A DNA stretch of 27,564 nt from Porphyromonadaceae bacterium UBA7572 (lineage in GTDB: Bacteria > Bacteroidota > Bacteroidia > Bacteroidales > Muribaculaceae). Positions 7,286 to 15,556 of this stretch are shown here, piece by piece. The position numbers and the translations under genes are program-made. The notes below the pieces were generated by a model. It was given only the letters and a program-made list of their open reading frames with translations, did no database searches and was not told the origin of the DNA. The stretch's first letter is position 1. Every line of letters begins with the position of its first letter. The stretch is taken from assembly GCA_002476625.1 (NCBI GenBank), contig DLLC01000018.1, forward strand, positions 1-27,564, written 5' to 3'.

Positions 7286-9112
7286 TCACTTGCCGTTTCG
7301 GGCGGCGGTGCGCATCACGGCATCGTAGTCCACATGGTCGTAGAGGATGCGCTTGCGGGGCGTGAAGCGGGGCGAGGTCACGTCACGCTCCGGGCGGTAA
7401 TACACTGAGTGCACACCGCCAAGCCGGAGCAGTGTCTGCCCCACGTTGTCGGTCATGAACGGGCGTGCGACGGCGGCTTTGATGTCGGCCACTATTTCGG
7501 GGTGAAGCTGCTTGTAGCGGTCGGAGCACCAGATCACGAATGGCACTTCGTTTTGATGGCGGAGCATATCGGCCGATGGCGCATACGACACCTGGCGGCC
7601 TCGCTGGTCGCGGTAGTCGTATATTTCCTCTCCATGGTCGCTCATATACACCACCACGGCATTCTTACGGCGGTAGAGGTCGAAGATGCGTCCCATCACC
7701 GCGTCGTTGTAGAGGGTGGCGTTGTCGTAGGAGGCTATCGACCACTTCTTTTTGGCGTCGAGCCAGCTTTCGGTGCGCTTGATGTCGGAGGAGCGATACT
7801 TGTCATACACGCTTCCCTTGGGATAGCGGCGCGTGAACGACACGTGCTGCCCCATCAGGTGAAACACCACTAAATTGAGCCGCCTCGTGGGTCTCACGCG
7901 CCGACGGAAGTCGTCCACAAGCTGCATATCGTATGTGAAAGTGGAGTCGTTGCAAGCCGTGTACGACAGGCGCGCTATTTCCGGGTTATAGACAAAGGCG
8001 TTCACCGTGATGGTGTAGAGGCGCTTGGCCATGTAGGTGCGCTGCATATCCCACATCCACACATCATAGCCTGCGCGCTTGAATATGGTGGTGAAGTTGG
8101 GATGGTCGAACCAGTTCTCGCCATCGCCCACGCTGTTGATGCTGAACGTGTTTTTCTCCACCACGGATGTCACGTTTTCCTGCGCCACCACATCAGAGAA
8201 CACGAAGAGGTTGCCCCGGTCGCGCTCGCGCTCCATGCAGGGCGTGGTGAGCGTGCCGTAGCCATAGAGGCTGGCATGGTGCTTATTGTAGCTTTCACCG
8301 AGCACATACACCACCGTGAGCGAGTCGGCCTCAGGTGCCACCTTGGGTGAGGTGCTGTACACTTTTTCGGCTTGCGCTATGGCGAAGTCCACATCATTGT
8401 CAAATGCCCGAAGCGAATTGACGGCGTGCAGGCTCTGCGACCACGGGTCGAGCGAGTCGGGCGGAAAATAATGGCGCCATGTGTATATTTGGGCCGAGTT
8501 GCGGCAAGAGAGCAGCCACACATGGCACACCACCATCAGCACGATGCCTATGGTGGCGCACAAGCCTATGAGCCAAGTGAAGAGGCGAGCACTCAGCTTT
8601 CGGCGCAGCAGCACGGTGATGGCGCGGCGTTTCCACTCACACACCCCAATCACCACGGCCATCACAAAGTCGAGCAGATAGCTCAGCTGGCTGGCGCTGG
8701 TGAGCATATAGGTGTCGATAAACTCCGAGCTCTCCTTAGGAGTGGTCTCCACAAGCACCGTGAGCGTCTGCTGCGATATGTACATGTCGAAGTTTAGCGC
8801 CAAAAACAGCGTTATGCCCATCAGCGCCCAGAAAAGCAGGTAGAGGAGCGACTTCACCGCCACTTTAGCACCTCGCCTTTTAGCAAGGTAGATGAGGCAG
8901 GTGGCCACGTACACCACGGCAAACTCAATGGCGAGCCCCTGGGCAAACTGCAGCGTCTGCTCCAGGCGGTCGTCGAGAATGTAGCACATCCAGTGAATGG
9001 GCTGCTCTATGCACATTACAAACACCAGCATGAAAAACACTGGCTCCGCCTTCACAGGCCGAGTCAACGCCTTCATACACGAATATATACGCTCAACAAT
9101 GCCGTTCTTCAT
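7286..9112 (-). CDS. Phosphoethanolamine transferase (EptA/CptA-like sulfatase-fold)
   Basis: 608 residues. It moves phosphoethanolamine from phosphatidylethanolamine onto lipid A or another envelope glycan. About five membrane helices occupy residues 25-205. A TTPKESSEF segment near 124 corresponds to the periplasmic ETxPxEAxEF of the family. The catalytic alkaline-phosphatase-like domain starts with VVYVLGES near 268 (metal Glu); the likely nucleophile Thr is in ENVTS near 314, and VVVYMSDHGEEIYD in the last quarter gives metal Asp and His. The family's usual CGTSTA around the Thr is changed to ENVTSVVE. I use the ATG at 9112 rather than the GTG one codon earlier. Such transferases often lower sensitivity to cationic peptides. 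Confidence 0.85.
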   Translation of the reverse strand: MKNGIVERIYSCMKALTRPVKAEPVFFMLVFVMCIEQPIHWMCYILDDRLEQTLQFAQGLAIEFAVVYVATCLIYLAKRRGAKVAVKSLLYLLFWALMGITLFLALNFDMYISQQTLTVLVETTPKESSEFIDTYMLTSASQLSYLLDFVMAVVIGVCEWKRRAITVLLRRKLSARLFTWLIGLCATIGIVLMVVCHVWLLSCRNSAQIYTWRHYFPPDSLDPWSQSLHAVNSLRAFDNDVDFAIAQAEKVYSTSPKVAPEADSLTVVYVLGESYNKHHASLYGYGTLTTPCMERERDRGNLFVFSDVVAQENVTSVVEKNTFSINSVGDGENWFDHPNFTTIFKRAGYDVWMWDMQRTYMAKRLYTITVNAFVYNPEIARLSYTACNDSTFTYDMQLVDDFRRRVRPTRRLNLVVFHLMGQHVSFTRRYPKGSVYDKYRSSDIKRTESWLDAKKKWSIASYDNATLYNDAVMGRIFDLYRRKNAVVVYMSDHGEEIYDYRDQRGRQVSYAPSADMLRHQNEVPFVIWCSDRYKQLHPEIVADIKAAVARPFMTDNVGQTLLRLGGVHSVYYRPERDVTSPRFTPRKRILYDHVDYDAVMRTAARNGK

Positions 9113-9137
9113 CACCTACAACGAAAAAAAATGTCCA

Positions 9138-9167
9138 CAAAATTACGAAAAAAAACAAGAATCCCAA
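9138..9167 (-). promoter_or_regulatory. Promoter for phosphoethanolamine transferase
   Basis: Minus-strand TAATTTTG (9145-9138) with TTG at 9167-9165, 19 nt upstream. The ATG lies about 25 nt downstream. Confidence 0.55.
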
Positions 9168-9271
9168 TTTTTCGTTTCGAAATGCACACAGACCCGCACC
9201 CTTGTGTGGTGGCGCGGGGAATGGTGGCGTGCAAAAATGGGCATAGGCTTTTATAAGTTGAAAATTCTTTG

Positions 9272-9279
9272 TAAATTTG
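9272..9279 (+). promoter_or_regulatory. Promoter -7 box for pheT unit
   Basis: TAAATTTG followed by C fits the -7 consensus. It leaves a leader of about 75 nt before pheT. No TTTG stands at the ideal -33 spacing. The remainder of 9113-9361 holds only this divergent promoter region and the A-rich leader. Confidence 0.5.
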
Positions 9280-9361
9280 CACGATTATAGGCACTTACAA
9301 GGTGACCCATAGCCGACTACGACGAAATTAAACAACAACATACATATAACAACACATAGCT

Positions 9362-11827
9362 ATGAACGTTTCATATAAATGGTTGAAGGAATACATCGAC
9401 TTCGATTTAACGCCTCAGCAGGTGAGCGAGGCGCTCACCTCGCTTGGCCTTGAAGTGGGTGCTCTTGAAGAAGTGGAAACTATCAAAGGCGGTCTGAAAG
9501 GGCTCGTGGTGGGCGAAGTGCTCACTTGCGAAATGCACCCTAACAGCGACCACCTGCACGTCACCACCGTGGACCTGGGAGGCGGCGAGGCTCCTGCGCA
9601 AATCGTGTGCGGGGCCGCCAATGTGGCTAAGGGCCAGAAGGTGATTGTGGCTACTCTCGGAACTAAACTCTACGATGGCGACAGCGAGTTCACCATCAAG
9701 CGCTCAAAACTGCGCGGCGTGGAGTCGTGCGGCATGATTTGCGCTGAAGACGAAATAGGCGTGGGCACAAGCCACGACGGCATCATCGTGCTGCCAGCCG
9801 ACACTAAGGTGGGCACCCCAGCAGCAGAATACTATGGCGTGGAGAGCGACTGGCTCATTGAGGTGGACCTCACCCCTAACCGTGTGGACGGCGCCTCGCA
9901 CTACGGTGTGGCACGCGACCTCTACGCATGGATGAAGCGCCACGGGCTCAGCACCCGCCTGCACCGCCCAAGCGTTGACGCATTCAAGAGCGACCGCCCC
10001 GACGGTGCCATTCCTGTGGAAGTGCAAAACGCCGAGGCGTGTCCGCGCTACTGTGGGCTCACTATCCGTGGCGTGAAAGTGAAAGAAAGCCCTAAGTGGC
10101 TGAAAGACTACCTCTCTGCCATCGGACAGCGCCCCATCAACAATATAGTGGACATCACCAACTACATTCTTCTCGGCACCGGACAGCCAATGCACTGCTT
10201 CGACCTTGCCAAGGTGAAGGGCGACAAGGTGGTGGTGAAGACGGTGGCAGATGGCACTAAGTTCACCACGCTCGACGGTGTGGAGCGCACACTCACCGAC
10301 CGCGACCTCATGATTTGCAACGCCGAGGAGCCTATGTGCATTGGCGGTGTGTTTGGCGGTCTGGACTCTGGCGTGACGGAAGAAACCACCGACGTGTTTC
10401 TGGAAAGCGCCTACTTCCACCCCACATGGGTGCGCAAGAGCGCTCGCCGCTTCGGTCTGAACACCGATGCCTCCTTCCGCTTCGAGCGCGGCATCGACCC
10501 TAACGACACCATCTACAACCTGAAGCTCGCCGCCATTCTCGTGAAGGAGCTTGCAGGCGGTGAAATTTGCGGTGACATCATCGACGTGAAGAGCCGCGAG
10601 TTCCCCGGTTTCCCCGTGGATCTGAAGTTCAGCTATGTGACCGGCCTCATCGGCAAGCACATCGACAACCAGACCATCAAGAGCATAGTGGAAAGCCTCG
10701 AGATGAAAATCGTGAGCGAGGACGAGGAGAAAATCAGCATCGTGGTGCCCACCTACCGCGTGGACGTGCAGCGCCCCTGCGACGTGGTGGAAGACATTCT
10801 GCGCGTTTACGGATACAATAATGTGGAATTCTCCAGCGAAGTGAAAGGCGTCATCAGCAACAAGACCGACGTTGACTTCCGCGACGATATGCAGGACCTC
10901 ATCGCCGAGCAGCTCACAGCAGTGGGCTATCACGAGATCATGAACAACTCACTCACCAGCTCAAGCTACTACGAAGGACTGGAAAGCTATCCCGAAAAGA
11001 ACTGCGTGCACTTGATGAACGCCCTCAGCGGCGACCTCAACGTGATGCGCCAAACAATGCTGTTCGGCGGCCTCGAAAGCCTTGCGCGCAATATCAACCG
11101 CAAGAATGCCAACGTCAAGATGTATGAGTTCGGCGACGTGTATCACTTCGACCCCGAAGCCGACAACTCGGAAGTGGCCCTCGCGCCCTACACCGAGCAC
11201 CAAGCCTTAGGCATCTGGATTACTGGCAACAACCACGACGACAACTGGGCCGACGCCGTTCGACCACTGTCGGTCTACGACTTGAAGGCTACCGTTGAAA
11301 ACATCTTCCGGCGCCTTGGCATAGGCGAGAAGGAAGTGGTGGTGGAGCAGATGGATAGCGACCTGCTATCGCCAGCGCTCACCTACAAGAACCGCGGCGG
11401 CAAGCTCATTGGCGTGCTCGGTGTAGTGGATGCCGATGTGGCTGCGAAGTTCGACGTGGAGCAGGAGGTGTATTTTGCACAGTTCAACTGGAACCTCCTC
11501 TGCAAAATGGCGGCTAAAAAGGATGTGAAATACCACGACCTGCCAAAGACGCTACCGGTGCGCCGCGACCTGGCACTGCTCGTCGACACCTCGGTCACCT
11601 ACGACCAAATCAAGCGCGTGGTGGAGCAGAGCGAGCGTAAACTGCTCAAGAAGGTCACCCTCTTCGACGTGTATGAAGGCAAGCACCTTGAGGCGGGCAA
11701 GAAGAGCTACGCCATAGCCATGTTCCTCCAAGACGATCAAAAGACGCTGCAAGACAAGCAGATTGAAGCCGTCATGAAAAAGATCGTGGCCAACCTTCAG
11801 AAAGAAGTGGGAGCACAGCTCCGCTAA
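9362..11827 (+). CDS. pheT: Phenylalanine--tRNA ligase beta subunit
   Basis: 821 residues, the normal size of the bacterial beta chain, which pairs with PheS as an alpha2-beta2 enzyme charging tRNA-Phe. In order: an opening MNVSYKWLKEYIDFDLTPQQ, the tRNA-binding (EMAP/OB) domain about 40-150 (CEMHPNSDHLHVTTVD, CGAANVAKGQKV), the B3/B4 editing region about 210-400 (LTPNRVDGASHYGVARDL just before it, RPINNIVDITNY), a B5 domain about 405-480, the catalytic-like core domain about 490-700, and the FDX-ACB anticodon-binding domain from about 725 (LPVRRDLALLVD) to the end. pheS is not in the window. The cupin and yebC genes follow without a visible promoter. Confidence 0.97.
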   Translation: MNVSYKWLKEYIDFDLTPQQVSEALTSLGLEVGALEEVETIKGGLKGLVVGEVLTCEMHPNSDHLHVTTVDLGGGEAPAQIVCGAANVAKGQKVIVATLGTKLYDGDSEFTIKRSKLRGVESCGMICAEDEIGVGTSHDGIIVLPADTKVGTPAAEYYGVESDWLIEVDLTPNRVDGASHYGVARDLYAWMKRHGLSTRLHRPSVDAFKSDRPDGAIPVEVQNAEACPRYCGLTIRGVKVKESPKWLKDYLSAIGQRPINNIVDITNYILLGTGQPMHCFDLAKVKGDKVVVKTVADGTKFTTLDGVERTLTDRDLMICNAEEPMCIGGVFGGLDSGVTEETTDVFLESAYFHPTWVRKSARRFGLNTDASFRFERGIDPNDTIYNLKLAAILVKELAGGEICGDIIDVKSREFPGFPVDLKFSYVTGLIGKHIDNQTIKSIVESLEMKIVSEDEEKISIVVPTYRVDVQRPCDVVEDILRVYGYNNVEFSSEVKGVISNKTDVDFRDDMQDLIAEQLTAVGYHEIMNNSLTSSSYYEGLESYPEKNCVHLMNALSGDLNVMRQTMLFGGLESLARNINRKNANVKMYEFGDVYHFDPEADNSEVALAPYTEHQALGIWITGNNHDDNWADAVRPLSVYDLKATVENIFRRLGIGEKEVVVEQMDSDLLSPALTYKNRGGKLIGVLGVVDADVAAKFDVEQEVYFAQFNWNLLCKMAAKKDVKYHDLPKTLPVRRDLALLVDTSVTYDQIKRVVEQSERKLLKKVTLFDVYEGKHLEAGKKSYAIAMFLQDDQKTLQDKQIEAVMKKIVANLQKEVGAQLR

Positions 11828-11885
11828 AGCCCCACAGCACACACACTGTGAGCAAAACAAGTTATCATCTAAAAAATCTTGAAAT

Positions 11886-12224
11886 ATGATTATCGATTTC
11901 AGCAAAATAGATCCCGTGACCAACGCCCACTTCAAAGGCGGCGAGAAGGAATACATCTCCAGAACCTATCTCGATGAGCAAAACCGCATCATGCAGGGCC
12001 TGCTCCACCCCGGAGCATCCATCGGTATGCACCGCCATGAGCGCAATAGCGAGACCTATTACATCATCAGCGGCACCGGCCACGTGGTGATGGACGACGG
12101 CACAGAGGAAGACTTCACCGCCGGGCAGATGCACTACTGCCCCATGGGGCACGGCCACACCCTCATCAACCGCGGCACCGACGACCTCGTGTTTATCGGC
12201 ATCGTGAGCGAGCATCACGACTAA
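11886..12224 (+). CDS. Small single-domain cupin protein
   Basis: 112 residues forming one beta-barrel. Both cupin motifs are complete: GMHRHERNSETYYIISG (two His and Glu as metal ligands) near residues 43-59, and AGQMHYCPMGHGHTLIN near 80-96 with the third His. A bound divalent metal is therefore expected. The ligand or reaction is not predictable; similar small cupins include sugar-binding regulators, mannose-6-phosphate isomerase-like and dioxygenase-like proteins. It lies 58 nt after pheT and 62 nt before yebC, so all three probably share the promoter at 9272 and terminator at 13049. Confidence 0.85.
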   Translation: MIIDFSKIDPVTNAHFKGGEKEYISRTYLDEQNRIMQGLLHPGASIGMHRHERNSETYYIISGTGHVVMDDGTEEDFTAGQMHYCPMGHGHTLINRGTDDLVFIGIVSEHHD

Positions 12225-12286
12225 CCAGTCACTAACAATAAAGGGAACAAAACAAACGTATAACATACAATAACACATTATCACAC

Positions 12287-13018
12287 ATGGGAAGAGCTTT
12301 TGAATATCGCAAAGCAAGAAAACTGAAAAGATGGGGCAGCATGTCACGCACATTCACCCGCATTGGTAAGGAAATCACTATGGCTGTGAAGGCCGGCGGA
12401 CCTGACCCATCGGCCAACTCTCGCCTGCGCGCCCTTATGAGCAACGCCAAGGCTGCCAACATGCCCAAGGACACTGTGGAGCGCGCCATCAAAAAGGCCA
12501 CAGACAAGGACGCAAGCGACTACAAGGAAGTAATATATGAAGGTTACGCTCCTGGCGGCATCGCCGTGCTGGTGGAAACCGCTACCGACAACACCACACG
12601 CACCGTGGCCAACCTGCGCACGCACTTCAACAAAAACGGCGGCTCACTCGGCAACAGTGGCTCCGTGGCGTTCATGTTCACACACAAGTGCTACTTCCAC
12701 GTGAAGCCAAAAGAGGGCGTTACGCTCGACGACCTTGAACTTGAGCTTATCGACTGTGGAGCGGAGGACTTCGACCAGGACGACGAGGAAATCATTATCT
12801 CCGGCCCATTCGAAGCCAATGGCGACATACAGAAATACCTCGAGGACAACGGCTTTGAAATCACCAGCTCGGAGTTCGTGTACGACCCTACCGACACCAA
12901 AGAGCTCGACGCTGAAGGACGTGCCGCTGTAGAAAAACTTCTCGAAGTGGTGGAAGAGGACGACGACGTGCAAAACGTGTTCACCACCATGAAGGAAGTG
13001 CCCGACGAAGAAGAATAA
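12287..13018 (+). CDS. YebC/PmpR-family protein
   Basis: 243 residues, full length for the family. The signature opening is MGRAFEYRKARKLKRWGSMS with TRIGKEI, then GGPDPSANSRLRALMSNAKAANMPKDTVERAIKKA near 37-70, YEGYAPGGIAVLVE near 85-98 and FNKNGGSLGNSGSVAFMF near 113-130. YebC proteins were first described as DNA-binding transcriptional regulators; more recent work on relatives links them to translation through difficult sequences such as proline runs. Location beside pheT in a translation-related unit fits the latter reading. The C-terminus is strongly acidic. Confidence 0.92.
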   Translation: MGRAFEYRKARKLKRWGSMSRTFTRIGKEITMAVKAGGPDPSANSRLRALMSNAKAANMPKDTVERAIKKATDKDASDYKEVIYEGYAPGGIAVLVETATDNTTRTVANLRTHFNKNGGSLGNSGSVAFMFTHKCYFHVKPKEGVTLDDLELELIDCGAEDFDQDDEEIIISGPFEANGDIQKYLEDNGFEITSSEFVYDPTDTKELDAEGRAAVEKLLEVVEEDDDVQNVFTTMKEVPDEEE

Positions 13019-13048
13019 TCAGTCATCTCATCATCAAAACAGAACTTT

Positions 13049-13095
13049 AAAAGAAGGCAACCACGGATCCTATAGACCAAAGTTGCCTTCTTTTT
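13049..13095 (+). terminator. Rho-independent terminator after yebC
   Basis: Perfect 13-bp stem (13049-13061 with 13082-13094; core GAAGGCAAC / GTTGCCTTC), 20-nt loop, and the 3' arm running into TTTTT. It starts 30 nt after the yebC stop. The A-run on the 5' arm would let it work in both directions. Confidence 0.85.
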
Positions 13096-13328
13096 CATAT
13101 TCCACAAGCAACTGTCTATTCCTGGTTTGGGTTGACTGTTTGGGGCTATAGTGACGCACTATACTGTAAAATAATGTGATTTTTTATTTCTGCTGTAGTA
13201 AAAGTGGGTAACTTTGCGTCTAAATTAATGTGACGGAGAATACAGAGAGTGCGCAGAATATTAAATTGAGTATAGAGTATTTTTTCTGACCTCTAATCTC
13301 TGGTCTATAACATCTAATTTCTAAAAAT
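13096..13328 (+). promoter_or_regulatory. Upstream region and leader of ABC exporter genes
   Basis: No gene is visible here. It holds a short dyad TATAGTG-acg-CACTATA at 13147-13163, a -7 box TAACTTTG at 13209-13216 and a leader of about 105 nt. The leader's 3' part, read on the minus strand, contains the words AGAAATTAGA and AGAGATTAGA, which recur at 18864-18879. The -33 region has no exact TTTG. Confidence 0.5.
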
Positions 13329-14252
13329 ATGAGTTTTATTGAAATCAGCGACGTGGTGAAGCAGTACAAAGGGCACACGGCACTCAACCACGTGAGTCTG
13401 AGTGTGCCAGAAGGCTGCATCTACGGTCTGCTTGGCCCCAACGGCGCAGGAAAGACCACCCTCATCCGTATCATCAACATGATCACCGCCCCCGACAGCG
13501 GCACGGTGATGCTTGACGGCAAGCCCATCACCCCCGACGACGTGGCTCACATTGGCTACCTGCCCGAGGAGCGCGGACTATACAAGAAAATGAAAGTGGG
13601 CGATGAAATCGTGTATCTTGCCCGCCTGAAAGGAATGAGCAAGGCCGACGCCTCCGCCAAGATGCGACTATGGCTCGACCGGTTTGGCCTCAGCGAATGG
13701 CGCGATAAAAAGGTGGAAGCCCTCTCTAAGGGTATGCAACAGAAAGTGCAGTTCATCGCCACCGTCATCCACGAGCCTAAACTGCTCATCTTCGACGAGC
13801 CTTTCTCCGGCTTCGACCCCGTGAACGCCGAGCAGCTCAAGCACGAAATACTTCAACTACAGAAAAAAGGCGCCACCATTCTGTTCTCCACCCACAACAT
13901 GGAGAGCGTGGAGGAGGTGTGTGAACAAATCACGCTTATCAACCACTCTGAAGTGGTGCTGCAAGGCAATGTGGCCGACATTAAGCAGCGCCACAAGAAG
14001 CACCTCTATGAAATCACCCTTGCCACCGACGATAAACTCCTGCCATGCCCAGAGCTGTTCAGCGTCGAGGGGCAGACTGGCCCCTCCACGCTAATCCGCC
14101 TGGCAAAAGACGTGGCCATGCGCGATGTAATCTCTCGCCTCAACGAGCAATACGCCCTATGTGGCTTCCGCGAGCTGCTGCCAAGCATGCACGAAATTTT
14201 CATCGAAACCGTACAAACCCCTCCACAATACACTACCCCCAACAATGAATAA
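13329..14252 (+). CDS. ABC transporter ATP-binding protein (NatA-like)
   Basis: 307 residues. It hydrolyses ATP to drive the permease encoded just downstream. Walker A GPNGAGKTT is near residue 36, the Q-loop GYLPEERGLYKKM near 75-87, signature LSKGMQQK near 132, Walker B LLIFDEPFSGFDP near 153, and the switch His in FSTHNMES near 187. The C-terminal 80 residues form the extension common to Na+/drug-type ABC-2 exporters. Its end overlaps the permease start by 8 nt, indicating coupled translation. The substrate is unknown. Confidence 0.92.
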   Translation: MSFIEISDVVKQYKGHTALNHVSLSVPEGCIYGLLGPNGAGKTTLIRIINMITAPDSGTVMLDGKPITPDDVAHIGYLPEERGLYKKMKVGDEIVYLARLKGMSKADASAKMRLWLDRFGLSEWRDKKVEALSKGMQQKVQFIATVIHEPKLLIFDEPFSGFDPVNAEQLKHEILQLQKKGATILFSTHNMESVEEVCEQITLINHSEVVLQGNVADIKQRHKKHLYEITLATDDKLLPCPELFSVEGQTGPSTLIRLAKDVAMRDVISRLNEQYALCGFRELLPSMHEIFIETVQTPPQYTTPNNE

Positions 14253-15516
14253 GCTTCTTCTCATCATACAGCGCGAATACATGGCGCTGGTGGCACGCAA
14301 GTCGTTTATCGTGATCACGTTGCTCGTGCCGTTTCTGTTCGTCATCATCGCTGCTATCCCCGTCATCACCTCCGAACTCAACTCCGCCAGCTCATCGATT
14401 GAGACCGTAACAGTTATCGACGAGACAGGCCGCCTCTCTGGCGTGATTTCCGACAATGAGCAGTTCCGCTTCATTCCGCTCCGTGGCGAGCCGGGAAAGA
14501 CCAACGTGAAGCAGTTTTTCGACCAGTCGGGCGAGAGCATGAGCGCACTGGTGGTGATTCCTGCCAACGTGCTCGACTCCGCGAGGGTGAACATCTACAG
14601 CCGCAGCACCGCCAACATGGCGCTCGTGGGCCATGTGACCGACTGCCTCAACGACACGCTCACCTCAGTGAAAGTGGCATCGATGGGCGTGCCGGGCCTC
14701 GACAAGATGATAAAAGATGCGCAAGTGGACGTCGATGTGAACTGCGTGAAGCTCGCCGACGACGGCAGCGAAACGGAGTCGTCGACCACTGCCGCCATGC
14801 TTTTAGGCATGGCCCTCGCACTGATCACCTATATGTTTGTGCTCACCTATGGCGCGATGATTATGAACAGTGTGATTGAGGAAAAGACCAACCGCATTGT
14901 AGAGGTGATCGTGAGCAGCTGCAAGCCTTTCCAATTGATGATGGGCAAAATCATAGGCGTGGCACTGGTAGGGCTCACCCAATTCTTAATCTGGGCTGTA
15001 ATCATCGCCGCAGTGGCTGGCGGATTGGGCATAGGCGTAAGTGCGCCCGACAGTCCTCTTGCCGTCCTGCCCGATGTGATAGGGGCCGTGCAGAGTGTGA
15101 ATTTAGCGAGCATTCTGTCGTGCTTCGTGGTGTATTTCCTTGGCGGCTACCTGCTCTACGCATCACTGTTTGCCGCATTCGGGTCGGCCGTGGACCAGGC
15201 AAGCGACGCCTCGCAGTTCACCACGCCCATCATCATTGTGATGATAGTGGCGCTATATGCTGGCTTAGGCTGTATGGAAAACCCTAACGGCACATTCGCC
15301 CTCTGGTGCTCCATGATACCGTTCACCTCACCCATCGTGATGATGGTGCGCCTGCCCTACGATGTGCCGCTGTGGCAAATCGCCATCAGCGTGGCACTGC
15401 TCTACGCCACCGCCATGGGCATGATATGGATCAGCTCGCGCATCTACCGCATAGGCATTCTGCGCTACGGCAAGAAGTTCACATTCAACGACGTTATCGG
15501 CTGGATTAAATTATAA
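14245..15516 (+). CDS. ABC-2 type permease (NatB-like)
   Basis: 423 residues. I start at the ATG at 14245 (MNKLLLIIQREYMALV); a longer reading frame from 14161 would lie almost wholly inside the ATPase gene. One membrane helix lies near 20-40 (FIVITLLVPFLFVIIAAIPV). An extracytoplasmic domain of about 150 residues follows, opening with ETVTVIDETG. Five to six more helices fill residues 190-410, with the conserved EEKTNRIVEVIVSS loop near 213. This is the ABC2_membrane_3/NatB arrangement. It probably forms a homodimer with two copies of the ATPase for export across the inner membrane. Confidence 0.9.
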   Translation: MNKLLLIIQREYMALVARKSFIVITLLVPFLFVIIAAIPVITSELNSASSSIETVTVIDETGRLSGVISDNEQFRFIPLRGEPGKTNVKQFFDQSGESMSALVVIPANVLDSARVNIYSRSTANMALVGHVTDCLNDTLTSVKVASMGVPGLDKMIKDAQVDVDVNCVKLADDGSETESSTTAAMLLGMALALITYMFVLTYGAMIMNSVIEEKTNRIVEVIVSSCKPFQLMMGKIIGVALVGLTQFLIWAVIIAAVAGGLGIGVSAPDSPLAVLPDVIGAVQSVNLASILSCFVVYFLGGYLLYASLFAAFGSAVDQASDASQFTTPIIIVMIVALYAGLGCMENPNGTFALWCSMIPFTSPIVMMVRLPYDVPLWQIAISVALLYATAMGMIWISSRIYRIGILRYGKKFTFNDVIGWIKL

Positions 15517-15556
15517 ACAACAAATAAGTTTCAACTATTTTTTATAATCTGAAAAA

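Noticed and set aside
9113..9361. Small open frames between the divergent promoters
   Set aside because: They overlap both promoters, and their translations are low-complexity or basic without a signal.
9704..10933. 409-codon open frame on the minus strand inside pheT
   Set aside because: It is the antisense shadow of a highly conserved gene; its translation is His/Val/Ala-rich with no motif, as GC-rich antisense frames are.
14161..14244. Longer start for the ABC permease
   Set aside because: It would lie within the ATPase gene; the natural start MNKLLLIIQREY at 14245 gives the expected overlap.
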